In this document: positions 27,781 to 36,848 of the stretch, in pieces
Position numbering within the stretch: the stretch's first letter is position 1
Layout: every line of letters starts with the position of its first letter
From: Chitinophaga sp. MM2321
Lineage (GTDB): Bacteria; Bacteroidota; Bacteroidia; Chitinophagales; Chitinophagaceae
Length of the DNA stretch: 64,000 bases
Assembly (NCBI RefSeq): GCF_964033635.1
Contig: NZ_OZ035533.1
Span: 1,860,001 to 1,924,000 of the forward strand
Reading direction: 5' to 3'
Made by a program: the position numbers and the translations under genes
The notes under the pieces: generated by a model
What the model saw: only the letters and a program-made list of their open reading frames with translations
What the model was told of the DNA's origin: nothing
The model's database searches: none

Positions 27781-28592
27781 TCTTTACTTTTGATAACTGG
27801 CATAACTGGGATGTCGTGAAATGTGAAACGGACGCATTTGAACTCATCGTAGGCATTTCTGCGGGACCGAGAATTCTTTCGGTCAGATATAAGGACAGTG
27901 AGAATCTTTTGTACCAGGATACCACAGATTTCGGGGTAGGAGATTGGCGGATGTATGGTGGTCATCGTTTTACGGTGGCGCCGGAAACGGCCGCCAGTTA
28001 TTATCCTGATAATGACCGCTGTAATGTTAGTATGACGGATACACAGCTGATGATAACAACAATAGAAAGACCTTCCGGTATCCGTCTTTCGTTGATGATC
28101 AGTGAAGCTGCGGAAGGAGATGGGTTCGACATACAGCACATGCTGGAGAACAATGGAATTGCTGACTGGGAAGGCGCTTTATGGGCCATTACCTGTGTGC
28201 CCCGTTCAGCGCAGGTGTGGGCTGCCTGTACGACGCCACTTATTCATTGCTGGCCCGGCACCGATCCGGTAAACTGGCAACCGGCAAACCGGCAAATGAG
28301 TGTAAAGCCCGGCGACTTCAAGGGAAAAGCCGGATGGCACAGTGAACACGCCACGCTAACCGCTTTACAGCAACACGGAACACTGGTTATCCAAAGTCCT
28401 GATACATCTGTGCCTGCAGCATGCGTGGATAACGGGTCCAATGTGGAAATTTTTGTTTGTCCCGGTTATATAGAACTCGAAACACTGAGTAGCCATCTGA
28501 TCATCTCACCCGGTACATCAGCCCGGCATTTACAACAATGGAAGTTATATCCATCACCAATAAACACCGTATTACACAACAATACAGCCTGA
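27777..28592 (+). CDS. DUF4380-like / galactose-mutarotase-like protein
   Basis: The 271-residue protein begins at the ATG in the ATGA overlap with the deacetylase; an upstream in-frame ATG at 27708 lies inside that gene and is rejected. The sequence shows a beta-sandwich pattern and the block GPRILSVRYKDSENLLYQD followed by YGGHRFTVAPE, which resembles DUF4380 proteins related to aldose 1-epimerases. No signal peptide. It may bind or epimerise the sugar substrate in the cytosol. The family is poorly characterised. Confidence 0.75.
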   Translation: MIFTFDNWHNWDVVKCETDAFELIVGISAGPRILSVRYKDSENLLYQDTTDFGVGDWRMYGGHRFTVAPETAASYYPDNDRCNVSMTDTQLMITTIERPSGIRLSLMISEAAEGDGFDIQHMLENNGIADWEGALWAITCVPRSAQVWAACTTPLIHCWPGTDPVNWQPANRQMSVKPGDFKGKAGWHSEHATLTALQQHGTLVIQSPDTSVPAACVDNGSNVEIFVCPGYIELETLSSHLIISPGTSARHLQQWKLYPSPINTVLHNNTA

Positions 28593-28602
28593 CTATTTAT
28601 TT

Positions 28603-30207
28603 ATGGAAAAATTTCATCTTTCAATTCCGGATATTCTGATCATTGTTGCAGAAACGTTATTGGTAGTTATCATTGGTTTGCTGGCAGCAAGGAAAGTGAA
28701 ACGCACGACCGAAGGCTATTTCCTGGCCTCCGGAAATATGCCCTGGTACCTCATTGGCGCTGCATTTGTTTCTACCAGTGTTTCCAGTGAACAGATTGTT
28801 GGAACAATCGGCGCTACCTACAAAGGAGGACTAGCCATTGCAAACTGGGAGTGGTGGGCTTTACCTACTTATCTGCTGATGATGGTCTTTTTTATTCCAT
28901 TGTATCTGCGGAATAAAATAATGACAGTACCCGATTTGCTGAACCGTCGTTTCGGACCCGCCTGTGGCGCCATTTACAGCTTTGTGATATTGATTGGTTA
29001 TGTATTTGTTTTTCTGCCGCCGGTTATTTATGGAGGAAGTCTTACACTCAGTGAATTAACCGGTTGGCCGCAAGGGTATGTAATGCTGGGCATTGTGCTG
29101 GTGACGGCGAGCTACACCTTGTTAGGAGGATTGAGTTCAGTGATGTGGACAGACGCTATTCAATGTGTGTTGTTAATCGGCGGTGGTGTGATCTTTTACT
29201 TTGTGGCACTCCACAAAATTCCGGGCGGCTGGGACTCCATGGTGGCCGCAGCTCCCGACCGCTTTCATTTGTATCAGCCTCCTTCAGATCCGGAGGCGCC
29301 ATTCGCAGGACTTGTCCTGGCTTCTTTCGGCGTGTTTTTATTTTATCAGTCTTCCAACCAGGTGATGATCCAGCGTATCCTTTCTGCCCGTAGTACATGG
29401 GATGGAATGATGGGGCTTATCTTCTCCGGCTTTATCAATATTATTCGTCCGCTGGTAACCTGTTTGCTGGGGCTGATCGTTTATCACTGGCTGGATGTAA
29501 TGCACCAGGGGCCTTCTTTGTTGCCGGATAACCAGGACCGTGCATTTCCGTTGGCGCTCGAACTTTTTGCGCCCTCCGGACTCCGTGGAGTAATACTGGC
29601 GGGCTTCTTTGCAGCGGTGATGTCTACGGTAAGTGCACTCTCTAATTCCATTGCTACTATTTTTTCACTGGATGTGTACCGGAAATTTCTGAGAAAGAAT
29701 GCGGGCGATAAAGAACTGATCATCACAGGACAGGTTTCTGGTGGTGCTGCATTATTGATATCTTCCCTGATAGCACCGCTGGTAGGCACCGTAGGATTAT
29801 TTAAATATTTCCAGACAGGTGTTACGTATATGGCTACGCCATTTATTTCGGTGTTGTTGCTGGGACTTTTCTGGAAGCGGGCAAGTTATGCAGGCGCTAT
29901 TGCGGGCCTTATCGGTGGTGTGGCCATACAGATGGTGCTGGCATTATCTTTATTAGGTTTGGATATTCATCTTCACTGGTTATATGTAGGCGCCATTGCA
30001 CAAGCGTTGACGATGCTGCTGATTGTTGGTGTTTCCCTGGCAACCCCGGCGCCGGCTTTTGAACAGGTAAAGCCGTTTATCTGGCATTCCACGTGGCTCC
30101 GTGCCCTTGATGATGATCCTATAAAACGTCCCTGGTGGAAAAGTATTAAGTTCTGGCTTGCATTGTATGCCCTGGCATGGTGCTATATCTATTGGCGTTT
30201 CTGGTAG
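28603..30207 (+). CDS. Sodium:solute symporter (SSS family)
   Basis: The 534-residue protein has about 13-14 membrane helices and SSS family features: GYFLASGNMPWYLIGAAFVSTSVSSEQIVGTIGATYKGG in the first helices, the core helix with GFFAAVMSTVSALSNSIATIFSLDVYRK, and the FISVLLLGLFWKRA stretch. It imports a sugar or sugar acid with sodium. It is the last gene of the long operon, 10 bp after the mutarotase-like gene, and would carry the periplasmic product of the glycosidases into the cytosol. Confidence 0.94.
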   Translation: MEKFHLSIPDILIIVAETLLVVIIGLLAARKVKRTTEGYFLASGNMPWYLIGAAFVSTSVSSEQIVGTIGATYKGGLAIANWEWWALPTYLLMMVFFIPLYLRNKIMTVPDLLNRRFGPACGAIYSFVILIGYVFVFLPPVIYGGSLTLSELTGWPQGYVMLGIVLVTASYTLLGGLSSVMWTDAIQCVLLIGGGVIFYFVALHKIPGGWDSMVAAAPDRFHLYQPPSDPEAPFAGLVLASFGVFLFYQSSNQVMIQRILSARSTWDGMMGLIFSGFINIIRPLVTCLLGLIVYHWLDVMHQGPSLLPDNQDRAFPLALELFAPSGLRGVILAGFFAAVMSTVSALSNSIATIFSLDVYRKFLRKNAGDKELIITGQVSGGAALLISSLIAPLVGTVGLFKYFQTGVTYMATPFISVLLLGLFWKRASYAGAIAGLIGGVAIQMVLALSLLGLDIHLHWLYVGAIAQALTMLLIVGVSLATPAPAFEQVKPFIWHSTWLRALDDDPIKRPWWKSIKFWLALYALAWCYIYWRFW

Positions 30208-30230
30208 GTGCAGCGTGCAGAACCGCGCTT

Positions 30231-30257
30231 GCCAACATAGTATGAGAATATGCCAAC
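30231..30257 (+). promoter_or_regulatory. Candidate AraC operator (21-bp direct repeat) before the UxaA gene
   Basis: GCCAAC at 30231-30236 recurs at 30252-30257, an exact 21-bp period (two helical turns), as expected for an AraC monomer pair. The 26-bp block is 22/26 identical to the one at 32997-33022; all differences are transitions. A TTTCTTTG box at 30288-30295 follows at the same distance as at the second site. Confidence 0.65.
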
Positions 30258-30332
30258 CATTTGATTTTTCCTCCGCGGCCAAGTGCCTTTCTTTGAGGTG
30301 GTCAATCTGCACAAAAGGATAGGCTTTTTGTA

Positions 30333-31991
30333 ATGAAAGTAAAAACACTGAAGATTCATCCGCATGATAATGCAATTGTAGCACTTACAACACTGGAAGA
30401 AGGAGAAAATGTGGTTAATAACGGGATCGATTATACGTTATTAGGAAAAGTTCCTTCAAAACATAAATTTGCAGAGGTGGATCTGCGTGCCGGAGATGAC
30501 GTGATCATGTACGGCGTACTCGTAGGAAAGGCCACCAGCGATATTCCCAAAGGAGGATTACTATCTGTCAAAAATGTAAAACATGCTTCCGGTACCTATG
30601 GCCTTCGTGAGCGGCATACTGACTGGAACAAACCGGATATCAGCGCCTGGCAGCAAAAAACATTTATGGGATATCACAGAGCTGATGGCTCAGTGGGCAC
30701 TGCCAATTACTGGTTAATCATTCCGCTTGTCTTTTGTGAAAATCAGAATGTGCAGACATTACAAGATGCATTTGTGAAAGAACTGGGGTACCAGTTTAAT
30801 GTTTCACAACAACAAACCCAGGTAAAACAGGTCATTAATTTATATAAAAGTGGTATGTCTGCTGCAGATATACTGGGAACAGATCTCAGCAGTGCAGCGG
30901 ATGCAAGTGGCGCCAGTGAAATGTTATTTCCACACGTAGACGGCGTTAAATTGCTGACACATACACTTGGTTGCGGTGGCACAAAGGATGATGCTACTAC
31001 CTTGTGTGGCTTGCTGGCAGGCTATATCACGCATCCCAATGTAGCGGGAGCCACTGTGCTGAGCCTTGGTTGTCAGAATGCGCAGGCGGCGCTTTTAAAG
31101 CAGGAGATAGCGAAGCGCGATTCCGCCTTCAGCAAACCGCTGTATGTACTGGAACAACAGGAGATCGGAAATGAATCACTGTTATTACAGCAGGCGATCA
31201 AACAAACATTTACCGGGTTAATGCAAGCCAATGAGCTTACACGTAAACCTGCCCCGCTGAGCAAACTCTGTGTGGGACTGGAATGCGGCGGGTCTGATGG
31301 TTTTTCAGGTATCTCCGCCAATCCCGCACTGGGCTATGCATCCGATATATTGGTAGCGATGGGTGCTTCGGTGATCCTCTCCGAATTCCCGGAGCTATGC
31401 GGTGTAGAACAGGAACTGAGTGACAGATGTATCGACGAAGCCACAGCAGCCAGGTTTATTGAACTGATGTCAAAATACGCTGAGCGTGCAACCGCCGTTG
31501 GATCAGGCTTTGATGCCAATCCTTCTGCCGGTAATGTCCGCGATGGATTGATCACGGACGCCATAAAATCGGCCGGCGCCGCCAGGAAAGGAGGTACCTC
31601 GCCGGTTACAGATGTATTGGATTATCCTGAAAAGCAACGTAAACCCGGTCTTACCTTATTATGTACACCTGGCAGCGATATTGAATCTACCACCGCAGAA
31701 GTGGGCGCCGGCGCTACAGTAGTAGTATTTACTACTGGTCTTGGTACACCCACCGGCAACCCCGTGGCGCCTGTTCTAAAGGTAGCTACGAATACAACGT
31801 TGTTTAATAAAATGAATGATATCATTGATATCAACGCGGGCACTATCATCACAGGAGACGAAACCATTGTGGAGGTAGGAGAAAGAATATTAAATCATAT
31901 CATTAGTGTTGCCAGTGGCGAGTCTAAAGCCAAAGCCACCGCAGGCACCCATGATGATTTTATACCCTGGAAAAGAGGTATCTCTTTATAG
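30333..31991 (+). CDS. UxaA-family altronate/galactarate-type dehydratase
   Basis: The 552-residue protein has an N-terminal SAF-like domain (about 1-95) and the UxaA catalytic region opening with GYHRADGSVGTANYWLIIPLVFC, then HTLGCGGTKDDA, CVGLECGGSDGFSGISANPALG and the late GDETIVEVGERILNHI. The family dehydrates altronate, galactarate and related acids to 2-keto-3-deoxy acids, with iron in characterised members. It has its own promoter with the shared AraC operator and is followed by a strong bidirectional terminator. With the downstream deoxy-pentonate dehydratase and semialdehyde dehydrogenase, a pentonate-like substrate is plausible; altronate itself is not shown. Confidence 0.9.
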   Translation: MKVKTLKIHPHDNAIVALTTLEEGENVVNNGIDYTLLGKVPSKHKFAEVDLRAGDDVIMYGVLVGKATSDIPKGGLLSVKNVKHASGTYGLRERHTDWNKPDISAWQQKTFMGYHRADGSVGTANYWLIIPLVFCENQNVQTLQDAFVKELGYQFNVSQQQTQVKQVINLYKSGMSAADILGTDLSSAADASGASEMLFPHVDGVKLLTHTLGCGGTKDDATTLCGLLAGYITHPNVAGATVLSLGCQNAQAALLKQEIAKRDSAFSKPLYVLEQQEIGNESLLLQQAIKQTFTGLMQANELTRKPAPLSKLCVGLECGGSDGFSGISANPALGYASDILVAMGASVILSEFPELCGVEQELSDRCIDEATAARFIELMSKYAERATAVGSGFDANPSAGNVRDGLITDAIKSAGAARKGGTSPVTDVLDYPEKQRKPGLTLLCTPGSDIESTTAEVGAGATVVVFTTGLGTPTGNPVAPVLKVATNTTLFNKMNDIIDINAGTIITGDETIVEVGERILNHIISVASGESKAKATAGTHDDFIPWKRGISL

Positions 31992-32003
31992 AACGAACAC
32001 CAG

Positions 32004-32053
32004 ATATAAAAATAGCCAAATCTTAATTTTTTAAGATTTGGCTATTTTTATAT
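32004..32053. terminator. Bidirectional terminator between convergent genes
   Basis: A perfect 23-bp stem (32004-32026 with 32031-32053) closes a four-base T loop. It carries A and T runs on both sides, so it can stop both the UxaA transcript and the AraC transcript. Confidence 0.88.
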
Positions 32054-32062
32054 GTAGATATT

Positions 32063-32941
32063 TTACGCGGACTTTGCCCGCACATATGCTTTCAGGTACT
32101 GCAAAGGTGTTTTCTTTGTCAGGATTTTAAACTGCCTGTTGAAATTCGAGAGGTTATTGAATCCACAGGTATAGCCTACCTGCGATACACACATATTATT
32201 TTCTATGAGCAGTTTGCAGGCATAACCGATGCGTACTTCCAGCAAAAACTGCCAGTATGTTTTCATGGTCCTGGATTTGAAATACCTGCAAAAGGAGTTG
32301 GGGCTTACGTTAGCGGCCGCCGCTACTTCCTTGAGGGAAATTTTCTGCTGGAAATTATTGAAAGTGTAAGTATAGATCTGGTTGATATTGTCTGTGTTGA
32401 CAATATTATACGAATTGGCAAAGCCCACACTTGATAAAAGCGTGTATTCCTTACTGTTAGCAATCATATCCAACATGCTGAGCAGGTGCGCTATTCTTTG
32501 TGCCTGGGTTGCTTTCAGGATGGCTTCCATATTACGGATCACCGTTTCCCGGGTATCTCCATGGATCTTGATGCCGTGCTTGGCTTTTGCCAGCAAATCT
32601 TTCACGTTCTTCATCTCCGGCAGGTCCAGGAATCCGGTACCCCAGAAGTTGTCTTTAAAATGGATGGCGACGGCTTCAATCTGCAGTCCTGAAATCTCCT
32701 GGAAATAGATATCATCACTTCTCCACATATGTGGAAGATCTGCGCCGAGTAAAATAAGATCACCATCTTCAAATCTTTCCATACTATCGCCCACCAGTCG
32801 CATGCCACTGCCTTTCCTGATCTGCGTAAGCTCTATTTCAGGATGATAATGCCAGTGGTTATAGAGATATGGGTAGATATCCTCTTTTACACTGAAAGAA
32901 TAATTGTGACCTGTGTCAACTTTCCGTAGTATTGGTTTCAT
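32063..32941 (-). CDS. AraC-family transcriptional regulator (second)
   Basis: The 292-residue protein combines a cupin sensor (HYHPEIELTQIRKGSGMRLVG, LGADLPHMWRSDD) with an AraC DNA-binding domain (SLKEVAAAANVSPNSFCRYFKSRTMK and VGYTCGFNNLSNFNRQFK). It is transcribed away from the aldehyde-dehydrogenase operon and towards the UxaA gene. The 26-bp repeat element lies 56 bp before its start codon and also in front of the UxaA gene, so it is the natural regulator of both units and perhaps of itself. The inducer is probably a sugar acid or pentose; nothing in the sequence fixes it. Confidence 0.93.
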   Translation of the reverse strand: MKPILRKVDTGHNYSFSVKEDIYPYLYNHWHYHPEIELTQIRKGSGMRLVGDSMERFEDGDLILLGADLPHMWRSDDIYFQEISGLQIEAVAIHFKDNFWGTGFLDLPEMKNVKDLLAKAKHGIKIHGDTRETVIRNMEAILKATQAQRIAHLLSMLDMIANSKEYTLLSSVGFANSYNIVNTDNINQIYTYTFNNFQQKISLKEVAAAANVSPNSFCRYFKSRTMKTYWQFLLEVRIGYACKLLIENNMCVSQVGYTCGFNNLSNFNRQFKILTKKTPLQYLKAYVRAKSA

Positions 32942-32996
32942 GTGGTGGAATTCTGGGATGAATCTAGTGATATTTATGGAATCTACAACTTAGATT

Positions 32997-33023
32997 GCCA
33001 ATATAGTATAAGAATGTGCTAAT
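32997..33023 (+). promoter_or_regulatory. Candidate AraC operator in front of the aldehyde dehydrogenase operon
   Basis: GCCAAT (32997-33002) and GCTAAT (33018-33023) form the same 21-bp-period direct repeat as at 30231. A TTTCTTTG box at 33054-33061 follows exactly 57 bp after the element start, as at the UxaA promoter (30288 minus 30231 is also 57). The element lies between divergent genes, so it may serve both. Confidence 0.65.
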
Positions 33024-33109
33024 TAGTTAACTTTTATCGGGGATACAAAGGCTTTTCTTTGTATAGCAGGTCTAAAATATTGATCTGCCCGGTTTTAATA
33101 TAATAGATT

Positions 33110-34693
33110 ATGATCATTACAGGTAAGCAATTGGTAGGTTACTCCAGGTCTGGTAAAGGGACACAGCAATTTGAAAGCCAGGTAACGGGCGAAAACGGGA
33201 AACCGTTTTTATTTTATGAGGCTACAACGGAAGAAGTAGCTACCGCCGTGCAAAAGGCGCAGGAAGCATTTGATGTGAGCCGCGGTTTGTCCGGCAAGCA
33301 ACTGGCTGCCTTCCTCGAAGCAATGGCGGCAGAATTGATACTGGCACTGCCCACCGTAATTGCTGTTACACAGCAGGAAACAGGTTTGCCGGCGAAACGC
33401 CTGGAAGGGGAAATGGATCGTACCACCAAACAGATCCAAATGTTTGCAACACTCCTGACAGAAGGCTCCTGGGTGAACGCGATCATTGATCCTGCCATAC
33501 CGGATCGTGCGCCATTGCCAAAGGCTGATATCCGGCAAATGCAACGTCCCATAGGACCCGTTGCCGTATTCGGCGCCAGCAATTTCCCGTATGCATTTTC
33601 GGTAGCCGGCGGTGATACTATTTCAGCATTGGCTGCTGGTTGCCCCGTAGTATATAAAGCACATCCCGGTCATCCGGTGACGTCAGAACTGATAGGTGAA
33701 TGTATCCTGAAAGCCGCCGTAGCCACAAATATGCCTGAAGGCATCTTCTCGCTGGTACAGGGTACCTCACATGAAACAGGCAGGGCACTCGTTACACATC
33801 CAGCCATAAAAGCAGTGGCCTTTACCGGCTCCTTCAACGGCGGTAAAGCCCTCTACGATGTGGCGGCGCAACGACCAGAACCTGTTCCGGTATACGCAGA
33901 AATGGGTAGCGTAAATCCTGTTTTTGTTTTACCAGGTATGTTACAGGAAAAAGGAACCGCCATTGCACAGGCATTGGTGGCATCCAATACCGCTGGTACC
34001 GGCCAGTTCTGTACCAACCCCGGTATCATTGTTTCATTGAAAGCGGAGGAGACAGCAAAGTTCCTGGCTGATTTCTGTGAAGGCATCAACGGCGCCGCAG
34101 GTAGCCGTATGCTGACAGATAACATCTACCGCTCCTATACAGGCGGCGTGGAAAGATTGCGGCAGATAGCCGGTATGCAGGCCATTGGCGCCGGTACAGC
34201 CACCGCTGAAAATAATAGCGCCATACCACATAGCTTTCTTATTTCCGGTAATGCTTTTTTATCGGAGGAAAATATGTATGAAGAAGTATTTGGTCCCGCA
34301 TCCATCCAGGTAATGGCCAGCAATACGAATGAATTGTATGAAATAGCAGATAAGATGCCCGGACAGTTAACCGTTACAGTATGGGGTACTACAGCGGATC
34401 TGGAAAATTTTAAATCACTGATATTTTTACTGGAGAAGAAAGCCGGGAGATTATTACTGAACAGCGTACCCACCGGTGTGGAAGTAACACACGCCATGAT
34501 GCATGGAGGTCCTTATCCAGCTACAACCGATAGTAAGTATACGTCAGTAGGATCAACAGCTATATACCGGTTTACACGCCCGGTTTGCTACCAGGGCTTC
34601 CCGGAATTTTTGTTGCCCGAAGCATTGCGGAATGAAAATTCCCTGAACATATGGAGACAGGTAAATGGCGGATTTAATAAGGATTCCTTATAA
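33110..34693 (+). CDS. NADP-type aldehyde dehydrogenase, 2-oxoglutarate-semialdehyde dehydrogenase-like
   Basis: The 527-residue protein has the ALDH fold with catalytic C301 in GQFCTNPG and general base E264 in YAEMGSVNP. The opening with ITGKQLVGYS, the IRQMQRPIGPVAVFGASNFPYAFSVAGGDT segment and the C-terminal MMHGGPYPATTD motif match the alpha-ketoglutaric semialdehyde dehydrogenase group of pentose, glucarate and hydroxyproline catabolism. It would oxidise 2,5-dioxopentanoate to 2-oxoglutarate. The 2-keto-3-deoxy-pentonate dehydratase two genes downstream makes exactly that substrate, which strengthens the assignment. Cytosolic. Confidence 0.9.
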   Translation: MIITGKQLVGYSRSGKGTQQFESQVTGENGKPFLFYEATTEEVATAVQKAQEAFDVSRGLSGKQLAAFLEAMAAELILALPTVIAVTQQETGLPAKRLEGEMDRTTKQIQMFATLLTEGSWVNAIIDPAIPDRAPLPKADIRQMQRPIGPVAVFGASNFPYAFSVAGGDTISALAAGCPVVYKAHPGHPVTSELIGECILKAAVATNMPEGIFSLVQGTSHETGRALVTHPAIKAVAFTGSFNGGKALYDVAAQRPEPVPVYAEMGSVNPVFVLPGMLQEKGTAIAQALVASNTAGTGQFCTNPGIIVSLKAEETAKFLADFCEGINGAAGSRMLTDNIYRSYTGGVERLRQIAGMQAIGAGTATAENNSAIPHSFLISGNAFLSEENMYEEVFGPASIQVMASNTNELYEIADKMPGQLTVTVWGTTADLENFKSLIFLLEKKAGRLLLNSVPTGVEVTHAMMHGGPYPATTDSKYTSVGSTAIYRFTRPVCYQGFPEFLLPEALRNENSLNIWRQVNGGFNKDSL

Positions 34694-34724
34694 TGATTTA
34701 GATATCTATCAACCTTTATTGCAT

Positions 34725-35954
34725 ATGAGAAGACCCTTTATCACCGGTTGCTTCATAATTTTTTTTATCATGACAGGATGTAAGGAAAACAGTTCCGATA
34801 AAGCACCGGTTGCGATAACATTCGGACAGGATGCAGACTTTTTGCACGAGCACCTGGAAGATGTAGTTGTACTGCAACATGCAAACGACAGCAGCCAGGT
34901 ATTGGTAAGTGGCGACTACCAGGCGCGTGTAATGACCAGTACCACCGGTGGCCGCCAGGGAAAGAGCTATGGATGGATCAACTATGACCTGATCAGGTCT
35001 GGTAAATACAATCCGCATATTAATGCCTTTGGCGGAGAAGAACGCATATGGCTGGGCCCTGAGGGCGGTCAGTATGCCCTGTTCTTTCCTCCCGGTGCTC
35101 CTTTTGATTTCAACAACTGGCAAACACCGGGACTGCTGGATACGGCAAAATTTACGCAGGTAAATAAAACCAACAGCAGCGTTACCTATAGTAAAAGCGA
35201 CTCGCTGAAAAACTATGCCGGAACAAATTTCGACATCACCCTTACACGCAGGATCTCTTTATTAGATAAATCTATTTTTGAAAAACAGGCTGGTATTACG
35301 CTGCCGCCAGGCGTAAGTCTCGTAGCCTATGAAACGGAGAATACGCTCACTAACAGCGGCGCCGCAGCATGGAACGAGCACACCGGCCTTTTATCTATCT
35401 GGCTGCTGGGCATGTACCGCCCATCCGATCAAACAGTGATTGCTGCCCCTTTCAAGCCACTGGCGAATGCAAGGGAATATATCACCGATGACTACTTCGG
35501 AAAAATTTCTCCTGAGTACCTACAGGTAAAAGATAGCGTATTGCTGCTGAAAGCTGATGGTAAATCAAGAGGTAAAATAGGGTTAAGTCCGCAGGTAGCC
35601 CGGCCCATAGCCGGTAGTGTGGATCTGAACAGCGGCAGTATTACCCTGATCAGTTTCTCTATTGCAGATACCGGGCATTATGTCAATTCAAAATGGGAGC
35701 AGCAGCAGGCGCCTTACAAAGGCGATGTGCTGAACTGCTACAATGATGGTCCCCTGGCCGATGGAACGCAGATGGGCCCCTTCTATGAACTGGAATCCTC
35801 TTCTGATGCGCGCGCACTACAACCCGGTGAATCCATCGTATACCGGCAGGTAACCGCACATATAGAAGGAGATAAAACGGCGATGAACCAGCTCGCACAA
35901 AGTATCTGGCAGCTATCGCTGGAACAGATAGCAAACAGTTTTCCTGCTAAATAA
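34725..35954 (+). CDS. DUF6786-like galactose-mutarotase-fold lipoprotein
   Basis: The 409-residue protein starts at the ATG that opens a lipoprotein signal (lipobox MTGC, C19); an in-frame ATG at 34665 lies inside the aldehyde dehydrogenase gene and lacks a signal sequence before it. The body is beta-rich with blocks such as INAFGGEERIWLGPEGGQYALFF, LTRRISLLDKS and WNEHTGLLSIWLLGM, resembling uncharacterised mutarotase-like proteins of Bacteroidota. A surface or periplasmic sugar-binding or epimerising role is possible. I recall the DUF number only tentatively. Confidence 0.78.
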   Translation: MRRPFITGCFIIFFIMTGCKENSSDKAPVAITFGQDADFLHEHLEDVVVLQHANDSSQVLVSGDYQARVMTSTTGGRQGKSYGWINYDLIRSGKYNPHINAFGGEERIWLGPEGGQYALFFPPGAPFDFNNWQTPGLLDTAKFTQVNKTNSSVTYSKSDSLKNYAGTNFDITLTRRISLLDKSIFEKQAGITLPPGVSLVAYETENTLTNSGAAAWNEHTGLLSIWLLGMYRPSDQTVIAAPFKPLANAREYITDDYFGKISPEYLQVKDSVLLLKADGKSRGKIGLSPQVARPIAGSVDLNSGSITLISFSIADTGHYVNSKWEQQQAPYKGDVLNCYNDGPLADGTQMGPFYELESSSDARALQPGESIVYRQVTAHIEGDKTAMNQLAQSIWQLSLEQIANSFPAK

Positions 35955-35979
35955 AAATCGATCTTATTAATCTACGTTT

Positions 35980-36834
35980 ATGAATGATTTAAAACTCTAT
36001 AAGACCAGCAAAGGAATTTTTGTGGAATATCAGGAGCATTGGTATACTATCAACGCAGTATGGGATGAACTGGTGAACAGAAAAGATTTGTATAACAACA
36101 TTAAGTCGGAGCTGGCAAAGTTGTCACCACAACAGGATGCAGCGGCTTTGGTGCAACAACACATATTGCCGCCCATCGGCGATCAGGAAGTGTGGGCAGC
36201 TGGTGTAACATATTACCGTAGTAAGGTAGCCAGGATGGATGAATCGGAGATTGCAGGCGGCGCCAGTTTTTATGATAAAGTATACGAGGCCGCACGCCCC
36301 GAACTTTTCTTCAAAGCCACACCACAACGCACAGTAGGGCATGAGCAGGAAATTTATATCCGCCGCGATTCTACCTGGAATGTACCTGAACCTGAACTAA
36401 CGCTGTTTATAAATAAATATGCGCAGATAGCAGGGTATACTATCGGTAATGACATGAGCTCACGCAGTATAGAAGGGGAAAATCCTTTGTATCTGCCGCA
36501 GGCAAAATCATATGATAAAAGCGCCGCCATCGGGCCTTGCCTGCTGATAACGGAACATCCGATTCCGCAGGACACTACCATTGCCATGAAGATCCAGCGG
36601 AACGGAGAGGAACTCTTCAACGACAGTATCCTGATCAATCAGATGAAACGCACACACACGGAACTGGTGGAATACCTTTACAGGGAGTGTAGTTTTCCGA
36701 ATGGCTGTTTCTTAATGACAGGTACCTGCCTGGTTCCGGAGAACAATTTTACATTACATGAGAAAGATCAGATAGAGATAAAAATCGATCACATCGGCAT
36801 ATTGCGCAACACCGTAAAAGTAAATAACAGTTGA
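35980..36834 (+). CDS. FAH-family 2-keto-3-deoxy-pentonate dehydratase-like enzyme
   Basis: The 284-residue protein closely resembles 2-keto-3-deoxy-D-arabinonate dehydratase. It contains VWAAGVTYYRSKVARMDESE, YDKVYEAARPELFFKATP and GYTIGNDMSSRSIEGENPL. Candidate metal ligands E137, E139 and D158 have the same spacing as E143, E145 and D164, which I recall for the Sulfolobus enzyme. The reaction converts the 2-keto-3-deoxy acid to 2-oxoglutarate semialdehyde, the substrate of the dehydrogenase two genes upstream. This is the key evidence for an oxidative, non-phosphorylated pentose or pentonate route in the locus. Stereochemistry of the substrate is unknown. Confidence 0.9.
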   Translation: MNDLKLYKTSKGIFVEYQEHWYTINAVWDELVNRKDLYNNIKSELAKLSPQQDAAALVQQHILPPIGDQEVWAAGVTYYRSKVARMDESEIAGGASFYDKVYEAARPELFFKATPQRTVGHEQEIYIRRDSTWNVPEPELTLFINKYAQIAGYTIGNDMSSRSIEGENPLYLPQAKSYDKSAAIGPCLLITEHPIPQDTTIAMKIQRNGEELFNDSILINQMKRTHTELVEYLYRECSFPNGCFLMTGTCLVPENNFTLHEKDQIEIKIDHIGILRNTVKVNNS

Positions 36835-36848
36835 GTTAATTACATCGC

